A stretch of 64,000 nt of DNA from Microglena sp. YARC (GCA_022414725.1 CM039462.1:124129786-124193785), one strand, 5' to 3'. Positions 50,827 to 59,580 are shown, numbered from the stretch's first letter. Program-made: numbers and translations. Notes: a model not told the origin generated them from the sequence alone.

Positions 50827-50989
50827 GGACTGCACACACACATGCACGTGATTTGAGTGATACAAGGGGGGTCGAGTCCTGGCAGTGAAACACCACCACT
50901 GTAAGTTGGACTGTGTCAATACCTCGATACTGTAAGATATCACTCACAGATGACGGAAAACACGGTAAAGTAATCGCAAACGATGATCA

Positions 50990-51190
50990 CATGTCAAGCA
51001 GAGGTCTGCTAGACAATAGATATCGTATATCGATAGGGAAATCGCGGGCCCCACGGAGTGGGGTAGGGGAATTGAGCTGCAGAAACCAAGTGTGTCAAGG
51101 CATCAATCAATCATCACACGCAAAACGGTGGAAAATTGTCGCATCCACACCGTCCGTCCGTCCGTCCATTCATGACACACGGTGGTGGAT
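50990..51190. repeat. R12 and R4 modules; no gene
   Basis: R12 palindrome at 50995-51015 (TCAAGCAGAGGTCTGCTAGA), its G-rich half at 51055-51080, and R4 at 51136-51185. Confidence 0.6.
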
Positions 51191-51277
51191 CATCATCGCA
51201 AACTCATCGTCTGTCTCGTGGAAGTGGTGTAAACGCGCGCATTGGGATATTCCAGTTCGTGGCGTCGACAGCCTTGA

Positions 51278-51535
51278 TTGCGGCACCGAGTTCGTGCCGT
51301 TGTTGAGCGAGAGAAGGAACGAGAGAATGAAGGCGTGAAATATGGCAAGGCTACCAAAGCATGGAACGCAATATCGAAGCGATGCGATATTCCCCGAAAG
51401 GGATGTGCCGGTGATTGGGTCTTACGCAACCGCATGTACTCAAACGAAAGCCGTGTGTATCAAGCAGGCTTGGAAATGGAAAAACGTTGGGGGGTGCATG
51501 AGCTCACCTACGTGCGAGGAGATTTAGCTTCGTAA
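51278..51535 (+). pseudogene. Hypothetical gene remnant, duplicated at about 14750-14880
   Basis: Frame without a good ATG; the end SRVYQAGLEMEKRWGVHELT...RGDLAS is shared with the 14.8 kb copy, which is frameshifted. It ends overlapping the convergent gene at 51508. No family is recognised. Confidence 0.35.
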
Positions 51536-51978
51536 TAGCATGGATCGATACAGAATATACAACTGCACGAAAAACATAACAGCAAGCAGCTCCAGAATGC
51601 CCTTTTCCTGAGCGGAAGATACCCGAATAGCCTTACGTAATCGTCCATGTATTCCCACGTGTTTGCCGTGTACGTCTTTTCTATATCTACAATCTTCTTC
51701 AGTCGAGCAGCATTCTGGTCGTACTCAATTTTGGCACCAGATAATAGGTGGATTGTCGTGCCGTCAAACGTGAACATAGTCTTATTCATCACGTTCGATG
51801 TACTCCTGAAGTAGAATGTCTCTTTGTACAGGTCGAGTATTTCTAAACATTTCTTGGCGTCATCCTCATTATCGAATACCACCGTTCCATGTAAAATAAA
51901 ATTTTTGCCATTCCACGTACTGCCTGAAACTGTAAAACACGCATACATGCTTGTATCCAACTTCTTGAAGTTATCCAT
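51508..51978 (-). CDS. Hypothetical protein with C-terminal membrane anchor (156 aa)
   Basis: ATG 51978. A beta-rich N-terminal region (YACFTVSGSTWNGKNFILHG, GTTIHLLSGAKIEYD) precedes a coiled region and a C-terminal hydrophobic, Cys-rich helix (FWSCLLLCFSCSCIFCI), i.e. a tail anchor. The intact frame here versus the decayed duplicate at 14869 supports a real gene. No family is recognised. Confidence 0.55.
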   Translation of the reverse strand: MDNFKKLDTSMYACFTVSGSTWNGKNFILHGTVVFDNEDDAKKCLEILDLYKETFYFRSTSNVMNKTMFTFDGTTIHLLSGAKIEYDQNAARLKKIVDIEKTYTANTWEYMDDYVRLFGYLPLRKRAFWSCLLLCFSCSCIFCIDPCYYEAKSPRT

Positions 51979-52051
51979 TGTTTCTGTTTTACACAGAAGA
52001 GATAGGGTGCGCAAAGCAATATACTAGACATAGTCTTGATTTTTTATACTT

Positions 52052-52217
52052 AATGGGCGTTCCTGCCTCCCGGCCGATTTTTTTAAATTTCTAATCAGGA
52101 TTTAGAGCCTCCTGAACGAATCGCTAGCTTGAGACATCAGCACAAAGGAATCACAAATCCGCTCCATACCATGTTTAGAAACCAGTCAAAATCGGCCGGG
52201 AGGCAGGAACGCCCATT
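52052..52217. mobile_element. MITE copy 8, with empty-site partner at 15415
   Basis: 166 bp flanked by ACTT (52048-52051, 52218-52221). The duplicated locus near 15415 reads straight through with a single ACTT, proving insertion with a 4-bp duplication. Confidence 0.96.
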
Positions 52218-52284
52218 ACTTGTGAAAAATAAACATGGTATCATTCTCATCAGACAGGGTTCGATTTCTACCCCAGGATACAGA

Positions 52285-52345
52285 GATGGAGAGTCTTTTC
52301 AGATGTGTTCATGTGAACACGTTTAAAATAGGGATTGATGTGAGC
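52285..52345. repeat. Single unit of the 96-bp array
   Basis: ATGGAGAGTCTTTTCA, GTGTTCATGTGAACAC and GTTTAAAATAGGG as in 22845-23875. Confidence 0.8.
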
Positions 52346-52354
52346 CTCCGGCAT

Positions 52355-52450
52355 TGTGTACAACAATCGACCGTCTGTCCAAGTTGTACATAGAGAATTG
52401 GAATTGATTCAATATACTGTAACATTATTGACCGGTCTGACTGTAACTTG
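52355..52450 (+). promoter_or_regulatory. Shared 95-bp 5' leader module
   Basis: This stretch (AATCGACCGTCTGTCCAAGT ... GACCGGTCTGACTGTAAC) is repeated as the immediate upstream region of the protease gene at 57509 (57510-57602 on the minus strand). Here it precedes ATG 52479. The downstream genes are unrelated, so it may be a promoter or leader that was copied. Confidence 0.5.
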
Positions 52451-52478
52451 TGTTGACATTGTTTTAATTTATCACTTA

Positions 52479-52976
52479 ATGTCAAAAAACAACATGCAGG
52501 ATCCGGACATCATGCATGGTTTTATCAGCTTTCAAAAGGCTACGGGGTCGACTGGACCTGATGACATGTACATCACCGACTACATAAGGGCCGTGTTTGA
52601 AGCTGTCGCACTTGGCATAGTCAGGATGTCATTCAAGTATTCGGATGGAGCTCGGTGCAATCCTCCAGCTGGCCTTTCTGTGGGAAAAAAAAGGGTTTGG
52701 GGTGGGCAGGTACTAGTTCAGCAGATCATTGACACTGATTTTGATACCAGGTGTTACGACGTGTCCATTCAAGAGTCCTACACAATCAAGCTCGGCAACG
52801 AGGACCTTTACAATATTGTGCCGCAGATGCAGAGCTATGTCAAGCCCTCGCCAGCAGGTTCGCTAACCAAGGCAAGGGCATTAGCTGCTGCGGCTGCCGC
52901 TGCTGCTGCACACGTAGCAGCACTTGCCATTGCTGTTACTGCAGACGATGCAATTGCTGTTGGTTATCTACAGTGA
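52479..52976 (+). CDS. Hypothetical protein with poly-Ala tail (165 aa)
   Basis: ATG 52479, MSKNNMQDPDIMHGFISFQK.... A mixed alpha/beta core ends in an alanine-rich helix (about ten Ala in a row) and AIAVTADDAIAV. No family is recognised. It is intact and preceded by the shared leader. Confidence 0.5.
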   Translation: MSKNNMQDPDIMHGFISFQKATGSTGPDDMYITDYIRAVFEAVALGIVRMSFKYSDGARCNPPAGLSVGKKRVWGGQVLVQQIIDTDFDTRCYDVSIQESYTIKLGNEDLYNIVPQMQSYVKPSPAGSLTKARALAAAAAAAAAHVAALAIAVTADDAIAVGYLQ

Positions 52977-53167
52977 GCTTGTTCCTACCGAACTCAGTCT
53001 CAAGCTTATTCACTCAATCAGCTTCATGTAAGGCACACCTAACGGTGCATGCACAACACCGAGACGCGACATTGGAAATGTAGTGTAAACACAAGCAGGG
53101 TTGAGTGACGAATTGCTCATCATCGGAGGAGGACACAAGAAGAGACACGCGTGGCTTATTCCGCCTA

Positions 53168-54632
53168 CAGTCGGCGGAACAGTGAAATGAAACATATATC
53201 AGATGGAAATAAATGTACGACATCGCCGTTAGAAAATTGGCGTTAAGAATGGTCGCTGACTTGGGTGTGTTAAAAACTTCTGTGTTTACGAACATCAGTC
53301 GTTCTACTCTGTGGAGGTGGAAACGCTTTGGTGTAAATCGAAAACGACGTGAATTTGTAAGCAACCTTTTTGAGACGAATAAGGATTTGTTAAAATCGTT
53401 TTTATTGTCAACTCAATGCACAACCGCAAGAGGCGTTGTTGCTTTTTTCAAAAGTACTCACAATGTACGATTATCAACTAAAACAGTGTATCGTTTCATA
53501 AAACTCATTGGTTTTACAAGAAAAAGGAGCAAACTCCGTGGACAGTGTAAAGGGGACTTAGTTCCACTTGTCAATGAATTTTGTAGTAGGTACAAGGAGA
53601 CAATCAATGCTGGGAAAATTTTAGTATCAGTTGACGAATGTGGGTTTAGTGAGCGTCTCAAGCCACATTATGGGTATTCCCCGAGAATCCCGTGACAACT
53701 TGCAGCGTTACATCGGAAAACGAAAGGTCAAAGACTCTTTCTGGGCGGGTATCAAGCGGTGCATGATGAAAGAACTTCCTGATATGAAGGTTTGCGTGGC
53801 CTACGGATCTGCCATCACGAAACTGAAGCCTACTGGACCGGGAAAAGTTGCAGTTCCCACTGGGGCCATGTTCGCATCGTAATGGGCGTTCCTGCCTCCC
53901 GGCCGATTTTTTTAAATTTCTAATCAGGATTTAGAGCCTCCTGAACGACTCGCTAGCTTGAGACATCAGCACAAAGGAATCACAAATCCGCTCCATACCA
54001 TGTTTCGCAACCAGTCAAAATCGGCCGGGAGGCAGGAACGCCCATTTCGTGTAAAAGAATTTTCAAAGAGGACGTTTCTGTGACAGATGAGTTCAAAACG
54101 ACTCTTATGTCGTGGGAGACGGGTAAAGAAAAAGAACGTGTTTACAAGATCCCAAGTGTTTGTTCAGCAGACGTGAAGCTTAGGTTGGGTGGTGAACGTT
54201 TTGGTCACACGAAATCGAAAACGATGCCAAAGGTCGCTGATTGCGACCACTTAGGGGTAAGGTTGTACAATAAACGTAAAGGCGCACAAGAGAAGCACAG
54301 GAGGGGTGGCTTCGCCACTTCCCTTGTCGATTCTCAAAAATCGATCGAGCGGTACCCAGAGGTACGAGGACTGCGATTCTCTCCAGAAACATGCATTACT
54401 CGGACCGGGATCGCTCTTCTGCTCTCACAATCGCAAGGCTGCACTGCATAGAATTGATGGGTCTAGGACGACCTCTTCCATTTGCCCACAGCAGCTCTGT
54501 TGTTGTTGATGAATAAAAACTCGTATTGTTGTAGACACCACTCGGTCCCCCTCCGGTGGTCGCGACAACATTAGGTTACACCGCAAGGTGTGCCGTACAC
54601 GAAGCGGTTTTATTTAAGTATTCCGTTGACTG
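53168..54632 (+). mobile_element. Internally deleted mariner-Fanzor copy with nested MITE
   Basis: TA-flanked (53166-53167, 54633-54634) with the same ends as 47244. The transposase (from 53213) matches through SERLKPHYGYSP, then jumps at about 53682 to Fanzor sequence equivalent to 49931, removing about 2.17 kb. The junction has CC microhomology. The Fanzor 3' part continues to 54515, interrupted by MITE copy 9 and with a one-T deletion at 54393 relative to the complete copy. The structured right end is retained, with a GCAA loop (54578-54591). It is probably non-autonomous but could be moved by the complete copy. Confidence 0.92.
53881..54046. mobile_element. MITE copy 9, with empty-site partner at 50133
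   Basis: 166 bp flanked by TCGT (53877-53880, 54047-54050). The complete element has a single TCGT at the equivalent position, giving a second exact empty site. Confidence 0.97.
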
Positions 54633-54639
54633 TACTCTA

Positions 54640-54800
54640 AGGACAGCAGACGCCAACATATTCCCTAGACGCTTCGAGAGCAGACCTACGACTTGGCTTG
54701 CTTGCGAGTTTCACAAAGTTCTCTCGTGATTCTGAGACCGGAGATCGCGGAAACGCATTCAATAGGTGGGTTTGAATCTTTTGCCGGAGTGGTGGTACAC
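54640..54800. repeat. Inverted R15 module; no gene
   Basis: 54700-54765 is the reverse complement of the 25352-25490 repeat (GCGATTCTGAGACC-type core). Confidence 0.55.
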
Positions 54801-54872
54801 TACAGTACATGGCCCAGAGATTGAGATTGCGTAACACACGACTTAAGAAACAATCATCAGAATTTATAAACA

Positions 54873-55580
54873 ATGATTGACAATTCTCAACTACTTATCT
54901 GCATCTCTACCTTCGCTATTATTTACATGGCTCGACTGAAGATTGAGCTTGAGACTGAGCTCGCTCGAAAGAAGTCAGATGCTGCTCGAGTGAATAGTAT
55001 GGAGATTGAGCTTGAGAATGCTCGAGTGAATAGTATGGAGATTGAGCTTGAGAATGCTCGACTGAAGATTGAGCTTGAGACTGAGCGCGCTCGAAAGAAG
55101 GCAGATGCTGCTCGAGTGAATAGTATGGAGATTGAGCTTGAGCTTGAGACTGAGCGCGCAGAAGCGCTTGAGAAGCAACTGAGGTACGATCTGTCAAGCA
55201 TGACTATCGAGCAATGGAATTCCCTGAACGATAATGACAGGCGTCTCAATGAGGATCTTTGCAAACAATACGGAATCCCCCTCCCCAACATGCAGGAGTC
55301 GTCCTACCCAGATTCAACCGAACAGGATGGCGAACGAATCTACGACAAGTGTTCCATGTGCGCCTCGAAAAACGAGTGTAAACAACTCAAAATCCATACA
55401 GATTATTACAGCCATACAAACTCGAATCTCTCTCTGTCGAATTCATTGTCGGGGCCATTCATTAATATTCAGTGCACGGATGCGGTGGCGGATTCTCGTC
55501 CCTCATCGCCTCGCCTCGCCTCGTATCGTAGTCCTCGAATTAAGTGTAAACAACCATCAGCACAGCACAGAATGAGTTAG
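54873..55580 (+). CDS. Membrane-anchored coiled-coil repeat protein (235 aa)
   Basis: ATG 54873. A signal-anchor helix (LLICISTFAIIYMA) is followed by DNA-level repeats encoding charged heptads (ARVNSMEIELEN, ARLKIELETERARKKADA), a conserved-looking end (LSSMTIEQWNSLNDNDRRLN), then repeat-derived residues from about 55470 to the stop. The layout of anchor, variable coiled coil and short helical tail parallels the TMR family (22156, 29987, 36693), although the sequences differ. Confidence 0.6.
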   Translation: MIDNSQLLICISTFAIIYMARLKIELETELARKKSDAARVNSMEIELENARVNSMEIELENARLKIELETERARKKADAARVNSMEIELELETERAEALEKQLRYDLSSMTIEQWNSLNDNDRRLNEDLCKQYGIPLPNMQESSYPDSTEQDGERIYDKCSMCASKNECKQLKIHTDYYSHTNSNLSLSNSLSGPFINIQCTDAVADSRPSSPRLASYRSPRIKCKQPSAQHRMS

Positions 55581-55972
55581 TTTGGAGAAATCAATGAAGA
55601 TGTATTGGAGATCATTCTATCTAATGCGATTTCGAACGAATCCCACCTCAAACAAGTGCCTCTCGTTTGCAAACAGTGGAGATGCGCCGCACCCCGGTGT
55701 GTCACAAGGATCCACTTAAGACATTATAACAGTTTGGAATACGCATTATCACGCATTTGCAAGCTCAAAGAGTTGAAAATCGGTGTCAATCAATGTCGGC
55801 TATCGAAGACAATATCCAAGACATATCGTCGCTGTCCGGACTCACTGCGTTGGTTCACCTGGACATATCGAACACCTACGTGACCGACATATCGCAACTG
55901 TACGGACTCACTAACATGTCGCACACCTACGTGACCAGGGAGGCCCAGTTATCTACGTACGAAGTGTCATGA
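55572..55972 (+). pseudogene. F-box/LRR gene copy, broken from codon 3
   Basis: ATG AGT TAG: the third codon is a stop where relatives have TCC. The F-box follows (INEDVLEIILSNAI, LVCKQWRC). LRR sequence continues in shifted frames (LTALVHLDISNTYVTDIS). It has only two or three LRRs before ending. Confidence 0.7.
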
Positions 55973-56097
55973 TTACCAAAGCATTCGATACCAAGACGGG
56001 GTCAGCAATCATTTCAATCATATTCTGTCTCGGGTTGGCTGCACTGTTCAGACAGAGTTGCAAGGGGGACCGGTGTATCACAACACTCAAAAACTGA
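55969..56097 (+). CDS. Small giant-virus membrane protein (42 aa)
   Basis: ATG 55969 to TGA 56095, 42 residues. The pattern FDTKTGSAIISIIFCLGLAA, then LFR..CKGDRC, resembles a short one-helix protein that I recall across many Nucleocytoviricota genomes: hydrophobic helix followed by FR, then CKG and C. The role is unknown, possibly a virion membrane component. It is too short for usual gene finders. I rely on memory of the family pattern, so the family link is moderate. Confidence 0.6.
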   Translation: MITKAFDTKTGSAIISIIFCLGLAALFRQSCKGDRCITTLKN

Positions 56098-56189
56098 GGA
56101 CATACACCCGCCTGCTACTACTACTGCTTGCAAGTTGCATTATTGAGTATAAAAACATCATGCATCATGATTGGGATAAGTAATCAAAC

Positions 56190-56576
56190 ATGAACGATCA
56201 CTCAGCGATCACGATCACTCCTCATTACCTTCGTCGTCGTTGCATCAAACGAACACCATTAAAAGATGATGGCACTGTCGACTACGATGCAAAGCTTCAA
56301 AAGGAGATTGAATCCATCAATGACCATTTCATGCACAAGAAAGAAGTACTTGAACGCAGAATAATAAAATTGGAGCAGGACAGCGAACAGCAAATCAAAT
56401 TCGCAACCCAGCGGAACACTATTGCCAAAATGGAAGGCAAAGTTGATTTGGTGCAGGTCGCTGAAAACTATCGTCGTGTTGAAGCGATCGAGGATGAGTG
56501 CTGGGCTTCGAAAGTCACCTTGAAAGCGCCTGTACAAGTCGAGGAGGTGTCGTCACACGGGGTCGCCCCTCATTGA
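56190..56576 (+). CDS. Hypothetical coiled-coil protein (128 aa)
   Basis: ATG 56190 after an AT-rich leader (GAGTATAAAAACATC). It has a basic N-terminus (YLRRRCIKRTPLK), then a long charged helix (KEVLERRIIKLEQDSEQQIK). No family is recognised. 56577-56845 shows no supportable gene. Confidence 0.5.
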   Translation: MNDHSAITITPHYLRRRCIKRTPLKDDGTVDYDAKLQKEIESINDHFMHKKEVLERRIIKLEQDSEQQIKFATQRNTIAKMEGKVDLVQVAENYRRVEAIEDECWASKVTLKAPVQVEEVSSHGVAPH

Positions 56577-56849
56577 AGCACAAGTCGTCGAGCCAGAGCC
56601 ACACGTTCATTTGTGAAATGATAAACCGCGCGAAGAACGTTTTTTATCTCAGAGATGTCGGTGAGAGGCGTTGGCCAGGCAGAGAATCCATGATTCTCAG
56701 GATATGCCAGCCACATTGTAACCCGATGTCTTAAGTCGCTAACTCACACGCACGCACGCACCGCCGCGGATGTTATAGATGATGATGCATGCATGGGCGG
56801 CTTGTGTGCTCTTGCGCGGACTTTTGGGGACTCATCATGTAACGTGGGC

Positions 56850-57509
56850 TTAGATCAAGCCTGGATATCCTGCTTGAAGCAGGTAGGTGTGAAGGTCGTA
56901 GTTGGGGGTGATGCCGATGCGCATGATTGTGGTGCCAAGTGCGCCCTTCACGACCCCCAGCAGACGGCCAGGCTTGTCGACCACTGGTCCGCCTGAAAAC
57001 CCGTCATCTGCGTGTGCAGTGATGGCCACTGAGCCAGGCATGGTGCTGGATAGTGAGCCCTTGGAGCAACTGGGCTTGTTCTCTGTGCCTGTGTACCCCA
57101 GTGCGTACACTGACGCCATGATTTCAAGATCAGTGGACCAAAGGCTCGTGGCAGAGCGGGAACCCTTCAACAGAATGAGGTCAGGCACATTGCCTGGAGG
57201 TGAGGGGGCCACGACCTCCAAATCCTCCTCAAAGCCGTCGGTTGGGTACCTTGCCTTAAAGGCCACAGCCGGTGATGTACTACCTAGGGGCTTGCCGCAG
57301 AACCCCTGCATGTGTCCTGCTGCCACGATGACTTCCCCATGCATGAAGCCGCTGAACTGACCAACTAGGCTTCCGTCCTGACTGAATCCAAGCAGCTTCA
57401 CTACCAATGGTGACACCTTGGCATACACTGCCTGGTCGAGCATCTCCACTGCAGCACCGACGTCCACCGGGTCAACACCATCATCCAAGTTTATCCGAAA
57501 CCTGGCCAT
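56850..57509 (-). CDS. Trypsin-like serine protease (219 aa)
   Basis: ATG 57509. The catalytic triad pattern of chymotrypsin-fold proteases is visible: His in VIVAAGHMQG, Asp in NVPDLILLKG and Ser in DDGFSGGPVVD, followed by GRLLGVVKG. At 219 residues it is a single-domain enzyme without an obvious signal peptide. Viral proteases of this fold process virion or host proteins; the substrate is unknown. It is intact. The 95 bp upstream are shared with the gene at 52479. Confidence 0.75.
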   Translation of the reverse strand: MARFRINLDDGVDPVDVGAAVEMLDQAVYAKVSPLVVKLLGFSQDGSLVGQFSGFMHGEVIVAAGHMQGFCGKPLGSTSPAVAFKARYPTDGFEEDLEVVAPSPPGNVPDLILLKGSRSATSLWSTDLEIMASVYALGYTGTENKPSCSKGSLSSTMPGSVAITAHADDGFSGGPVVDKPGRLLGVVKGALGTTIMRIGITPNYDLHTYLLQAGYPGLI

Positions 57510-57602
57510 GTTACAGTCAGACCGGTCAATAATGTTAAAGTATATTGAATCAATTACAATTCTCTATGTACAACTTGGACAGACGGTCGATTGTTGTACA
57601 CA
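57510..57602 (-). promoter_or_regulatory. Shared 95-bp 5' leader module, second copy
   Basis: Reverse complement of 52355-52450. Here it reaches to the ATG of the protease gene. Confidence 0.5.
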
Positions 57603-57664
57603 TTTACACATTGCTGAAAAGTTTGAGGAGAGTGGCTATAGTTGCGAATGTAAGCCACATGACT

Positions 57665-57800
57665 TGATGAGATGAGAGAGGTCGCCCTGTGAGTGGCTCG
57701 ACTCGACGGGTGCCGCCGCCGTCCTTGATGAAATGAGAGAGGTCTCCCTGTGAGTGGCTCGACTCGACGGGTGCCGCTGCCGTCCTTGATGAGAGTGTGA
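57665..57800. repeat. Inverted R1 units
   Basis: Two units of about 58 bp with GAGTGGCTCGACTCGACGGG and GCCGTCCTTGATGA. Confidence 0.75.
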
Positions 57801-57856
57801 CTGACTCGAAAGTGCATTGTTTCTGTTCCTGCTTGACCCTAACATGTTCCAACCTC

Positions 57857-57935
57857 CGGTGGTAGCGACAACATTAGGTTACACCGCAAGGTGTGCCGTA
57901 CACGAAGCGGTTTCATTTAAGTATTCCGTTGACTG
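57857..57935. mobile_element. Solo right end of family A mariner, third copy
   Basis: 79 bp nearly identical to the right end of the complete element, including ACACC-GCAA-GGTGT (57881-57894) and ending GACTG before TA 57936. Neither Fanzor nor transposase adjoins. It cuts into the 3' end of the next gene. Confidence 0.8.
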
Positions 57936-58397
57936 TAGGGGTCCAGATACAGAGGGAAGGGAAGGGAAGGGGCCCACTTGCGAGTACCTTATGGAATGCA
58001 ACCATTCCAATTCGTATCCACAACGGAACCAATGACCCATGATGTTTTTTAGCCAAGCCTTTGCTCCGTCATACAGTTTGTGTTTGTCTTTGTCAGAAGG
58101 TTCTTGCATGTTGTTTAATGTCTTGTGTAATTCACGAACCATCTGAAACGAGGGCACAATTCCTATTGGAGATGCAACGGCGGGAGTCGTTTCCTCGTCA
58201 GTGCAAATAAGTTGAAGTATGGTATTTTCAAACATGTAAGCACCTCGGCGAATTTGATCCACCCATAGTATAGCCAAGATTATCCTACCATCAAATGTTT
58301 GTACTGATTGTATATTTGCACACGCCATAATAATGGAATGCTTTATTATTTTGTCTCGAGCCATGACGCACCGATATAAATCCCCAAAAGTCTGCAT
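57879..58397 (-). CDS. Hypothetical protein, C-terminus replaced by mariner end (172 aa)
   Basis: ATG 58397: MQTFGDLYRCVMARDKIIKH..., about 153 native residues (FDGRIILAILWVDQIRRGAY, ELHKTLNNMQEPSDKDKHKL), then 19 residues encoded by the solo right end. Helical and soluble in appearance. No family is recognised. Confidence 0.5.
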   Translation of the reverse strand: MQTFGDLYRCVMARDKIIKHSIIMACANIQSVQTFDGRIILAILWVDQIRRGAYMFENTILQLICTDEETTPAVASPIGIVPSFQMVRELHKTLNNMQEPSDKDKHKLYDGAKAWLKNIMGHWFRCGYELEWLHSIRYSQVGPFPSLPSVSGPLQSTEYLNETASCTAHLAV

Positions 58398-58479
58398 GTA
58401 TGATGTGTTTTTTCTGCTTCTCCTTTATCTTAGTCTGGTTTTCGAATAATTTTTTTTGCTGCGCATACATTCATTCACA

Positions 58480-58800
58480 TTCACGACGAATTCGAGGACC
58501 AGCGCGCACCAATCTGAATGGAGGAGCGCGGTGCATAGGGATTCAGTTGCTGACTCGTACAGTGAATACGTGGGGTTCCGCCAACACATTCAACAGATTC
58601 CTGAATACCACGAGTAGAATCCTGCTTGACAACTCAGTTGGATTTATGAACGGGAGGAGCGCGGGCACCGTGTAGCGGTGCATAGGGATTCAGCTGATGA
58701 CTCGCTCACTCAGATTAAAGCAATTCACAATGAAGATCTTCTAATTCGTCTTCCTCTTGTTCAGTCCAGAAAGCGGTTTCATTTTAGTATTCCGTCGAGT
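58480..58800. repeat. R12-like modules and mariner right-end scrap; no gene
   Basis: Two modules with GGAGCGCGGTGCATAGGGAT or its partial repeat at 58520 and 58665, a palindrome half near 58620, and a right-end scrap (GCGGTTTCATTTTAGTATTC) at 58770. Confidence 0.55.
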
Positions 58801-58859
58801 GTAAGCGTACGCCGAACAAGATAAGTAAACGTGAACCCTTGGTTGAGCTTGAGCCCTTC

Positions 58860-59177
58860 ATGTCAGCGCCACAAGTATACCTCGATTCATATGAATTCTG
58901 GGGTGTATACAACACTTGTTTCCGACCTGAGGATGGATACTCATGCCACGAAGTGTTCGTTCCTGATGTTGACTGTGCGATTGGTGCGGGCGGTACAATG
59001 GAGGAGGCTTTTGCAGCTGCCAAAGAAAAGCTGACTGACATGGTCAGTGATTTCATGTATCGCGGCGAGGCCATCCCGCCGACATCACTCCCCGCCGACA
59101 TCATCAACCGCAGACAGCAGGACAACGAGCAATTTGCCGGCTTCGTGGTCACCTTCGTCGGAGTCGTCATTGTTTAG
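58860..59177 (+). CDS. HicB-like (UPF0150-type) protein (105 aa)
   Basis: ATG 58860. FRPEDGYSCHEVFVPDVDCA followed by GAGGTMEEAFAAAKEKLTDM matches the HicB N-terminal fold: a strand ending in PD, then G.T.EEA and a helix. In bacteria HicB is the antitoxin partner of HicA and binds DNA through its C-terminus. Here no HicA-like gene is seen on either side and the C-terminus is a hydrophobic strand (FAGFVVTFVGVVIV). It may be a stand-alone regulator or of bacterial origin. Confidence 0.6.
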   Translation: MSAPQVYLDSYEFWGVYNTCFRPEDGYSCHEVFVPDVDCAIGAGGTMEEAFAAAKEKLTDMVSDFMYRGEAIPPTSLPADIINRRQQDNEQFAGFVVTFVGVVIV

Positions 59178-59285
59178 GGTCCACCCTGCCAAGTTTATGT
59201 GACAAGGCAGGCCAACCACGTGAACTGCTGCCGTGCCATGACGTGTGAACACCATCGAGTTCCGTGTTTGGAGCCACCATCGCCT

Positions 59286-59580
59286 TCAAATACAATTTTT
59301 AAGGATATTAGCAACCCACGGGGCAGTGGAACACCAATACGATTGTGAATCAACAAATTGCAGGATGTTAACGAGAATATCGTGTTTTTTTAGATCACGG
59401 CTCTCCATCCTGCAGACTCCGTATCGTTCTTTTGTCGTTACTTTCGAGAGTGTCCATTGAAGGACCAGCCGCACTTAAGCGATCGACTCTTCCCCAGTAC
59501 GTGGCCCAAAATAACACGGGGTCTTTGTTGATGTGCAATGCGTAATGTAAGGAGGTTTCTTTGCTGGACGGGTCATTTTA
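59286..59580 (-). pseudogene. Ankyrin/F-box-like gene remnant
   Basis: Minus-strand frames include KETSLHYALHINKDPVLFW, an ankyrin-like start near 59560, and HDILVNILQFVDSQSYWCST, which is F-box-like (ATG 59408). Both are short and in different frames. Confidence 0.35.

Noticed and set aside
5..55580. Use of a ciliate-type genetic code (TAA/TAG as Gln)
   Set aside because: Although one in-frame TAA aligns with Gln, other in-frame stops align with Trp, Glu and Ser, and TAA/TAG end other genes normally.
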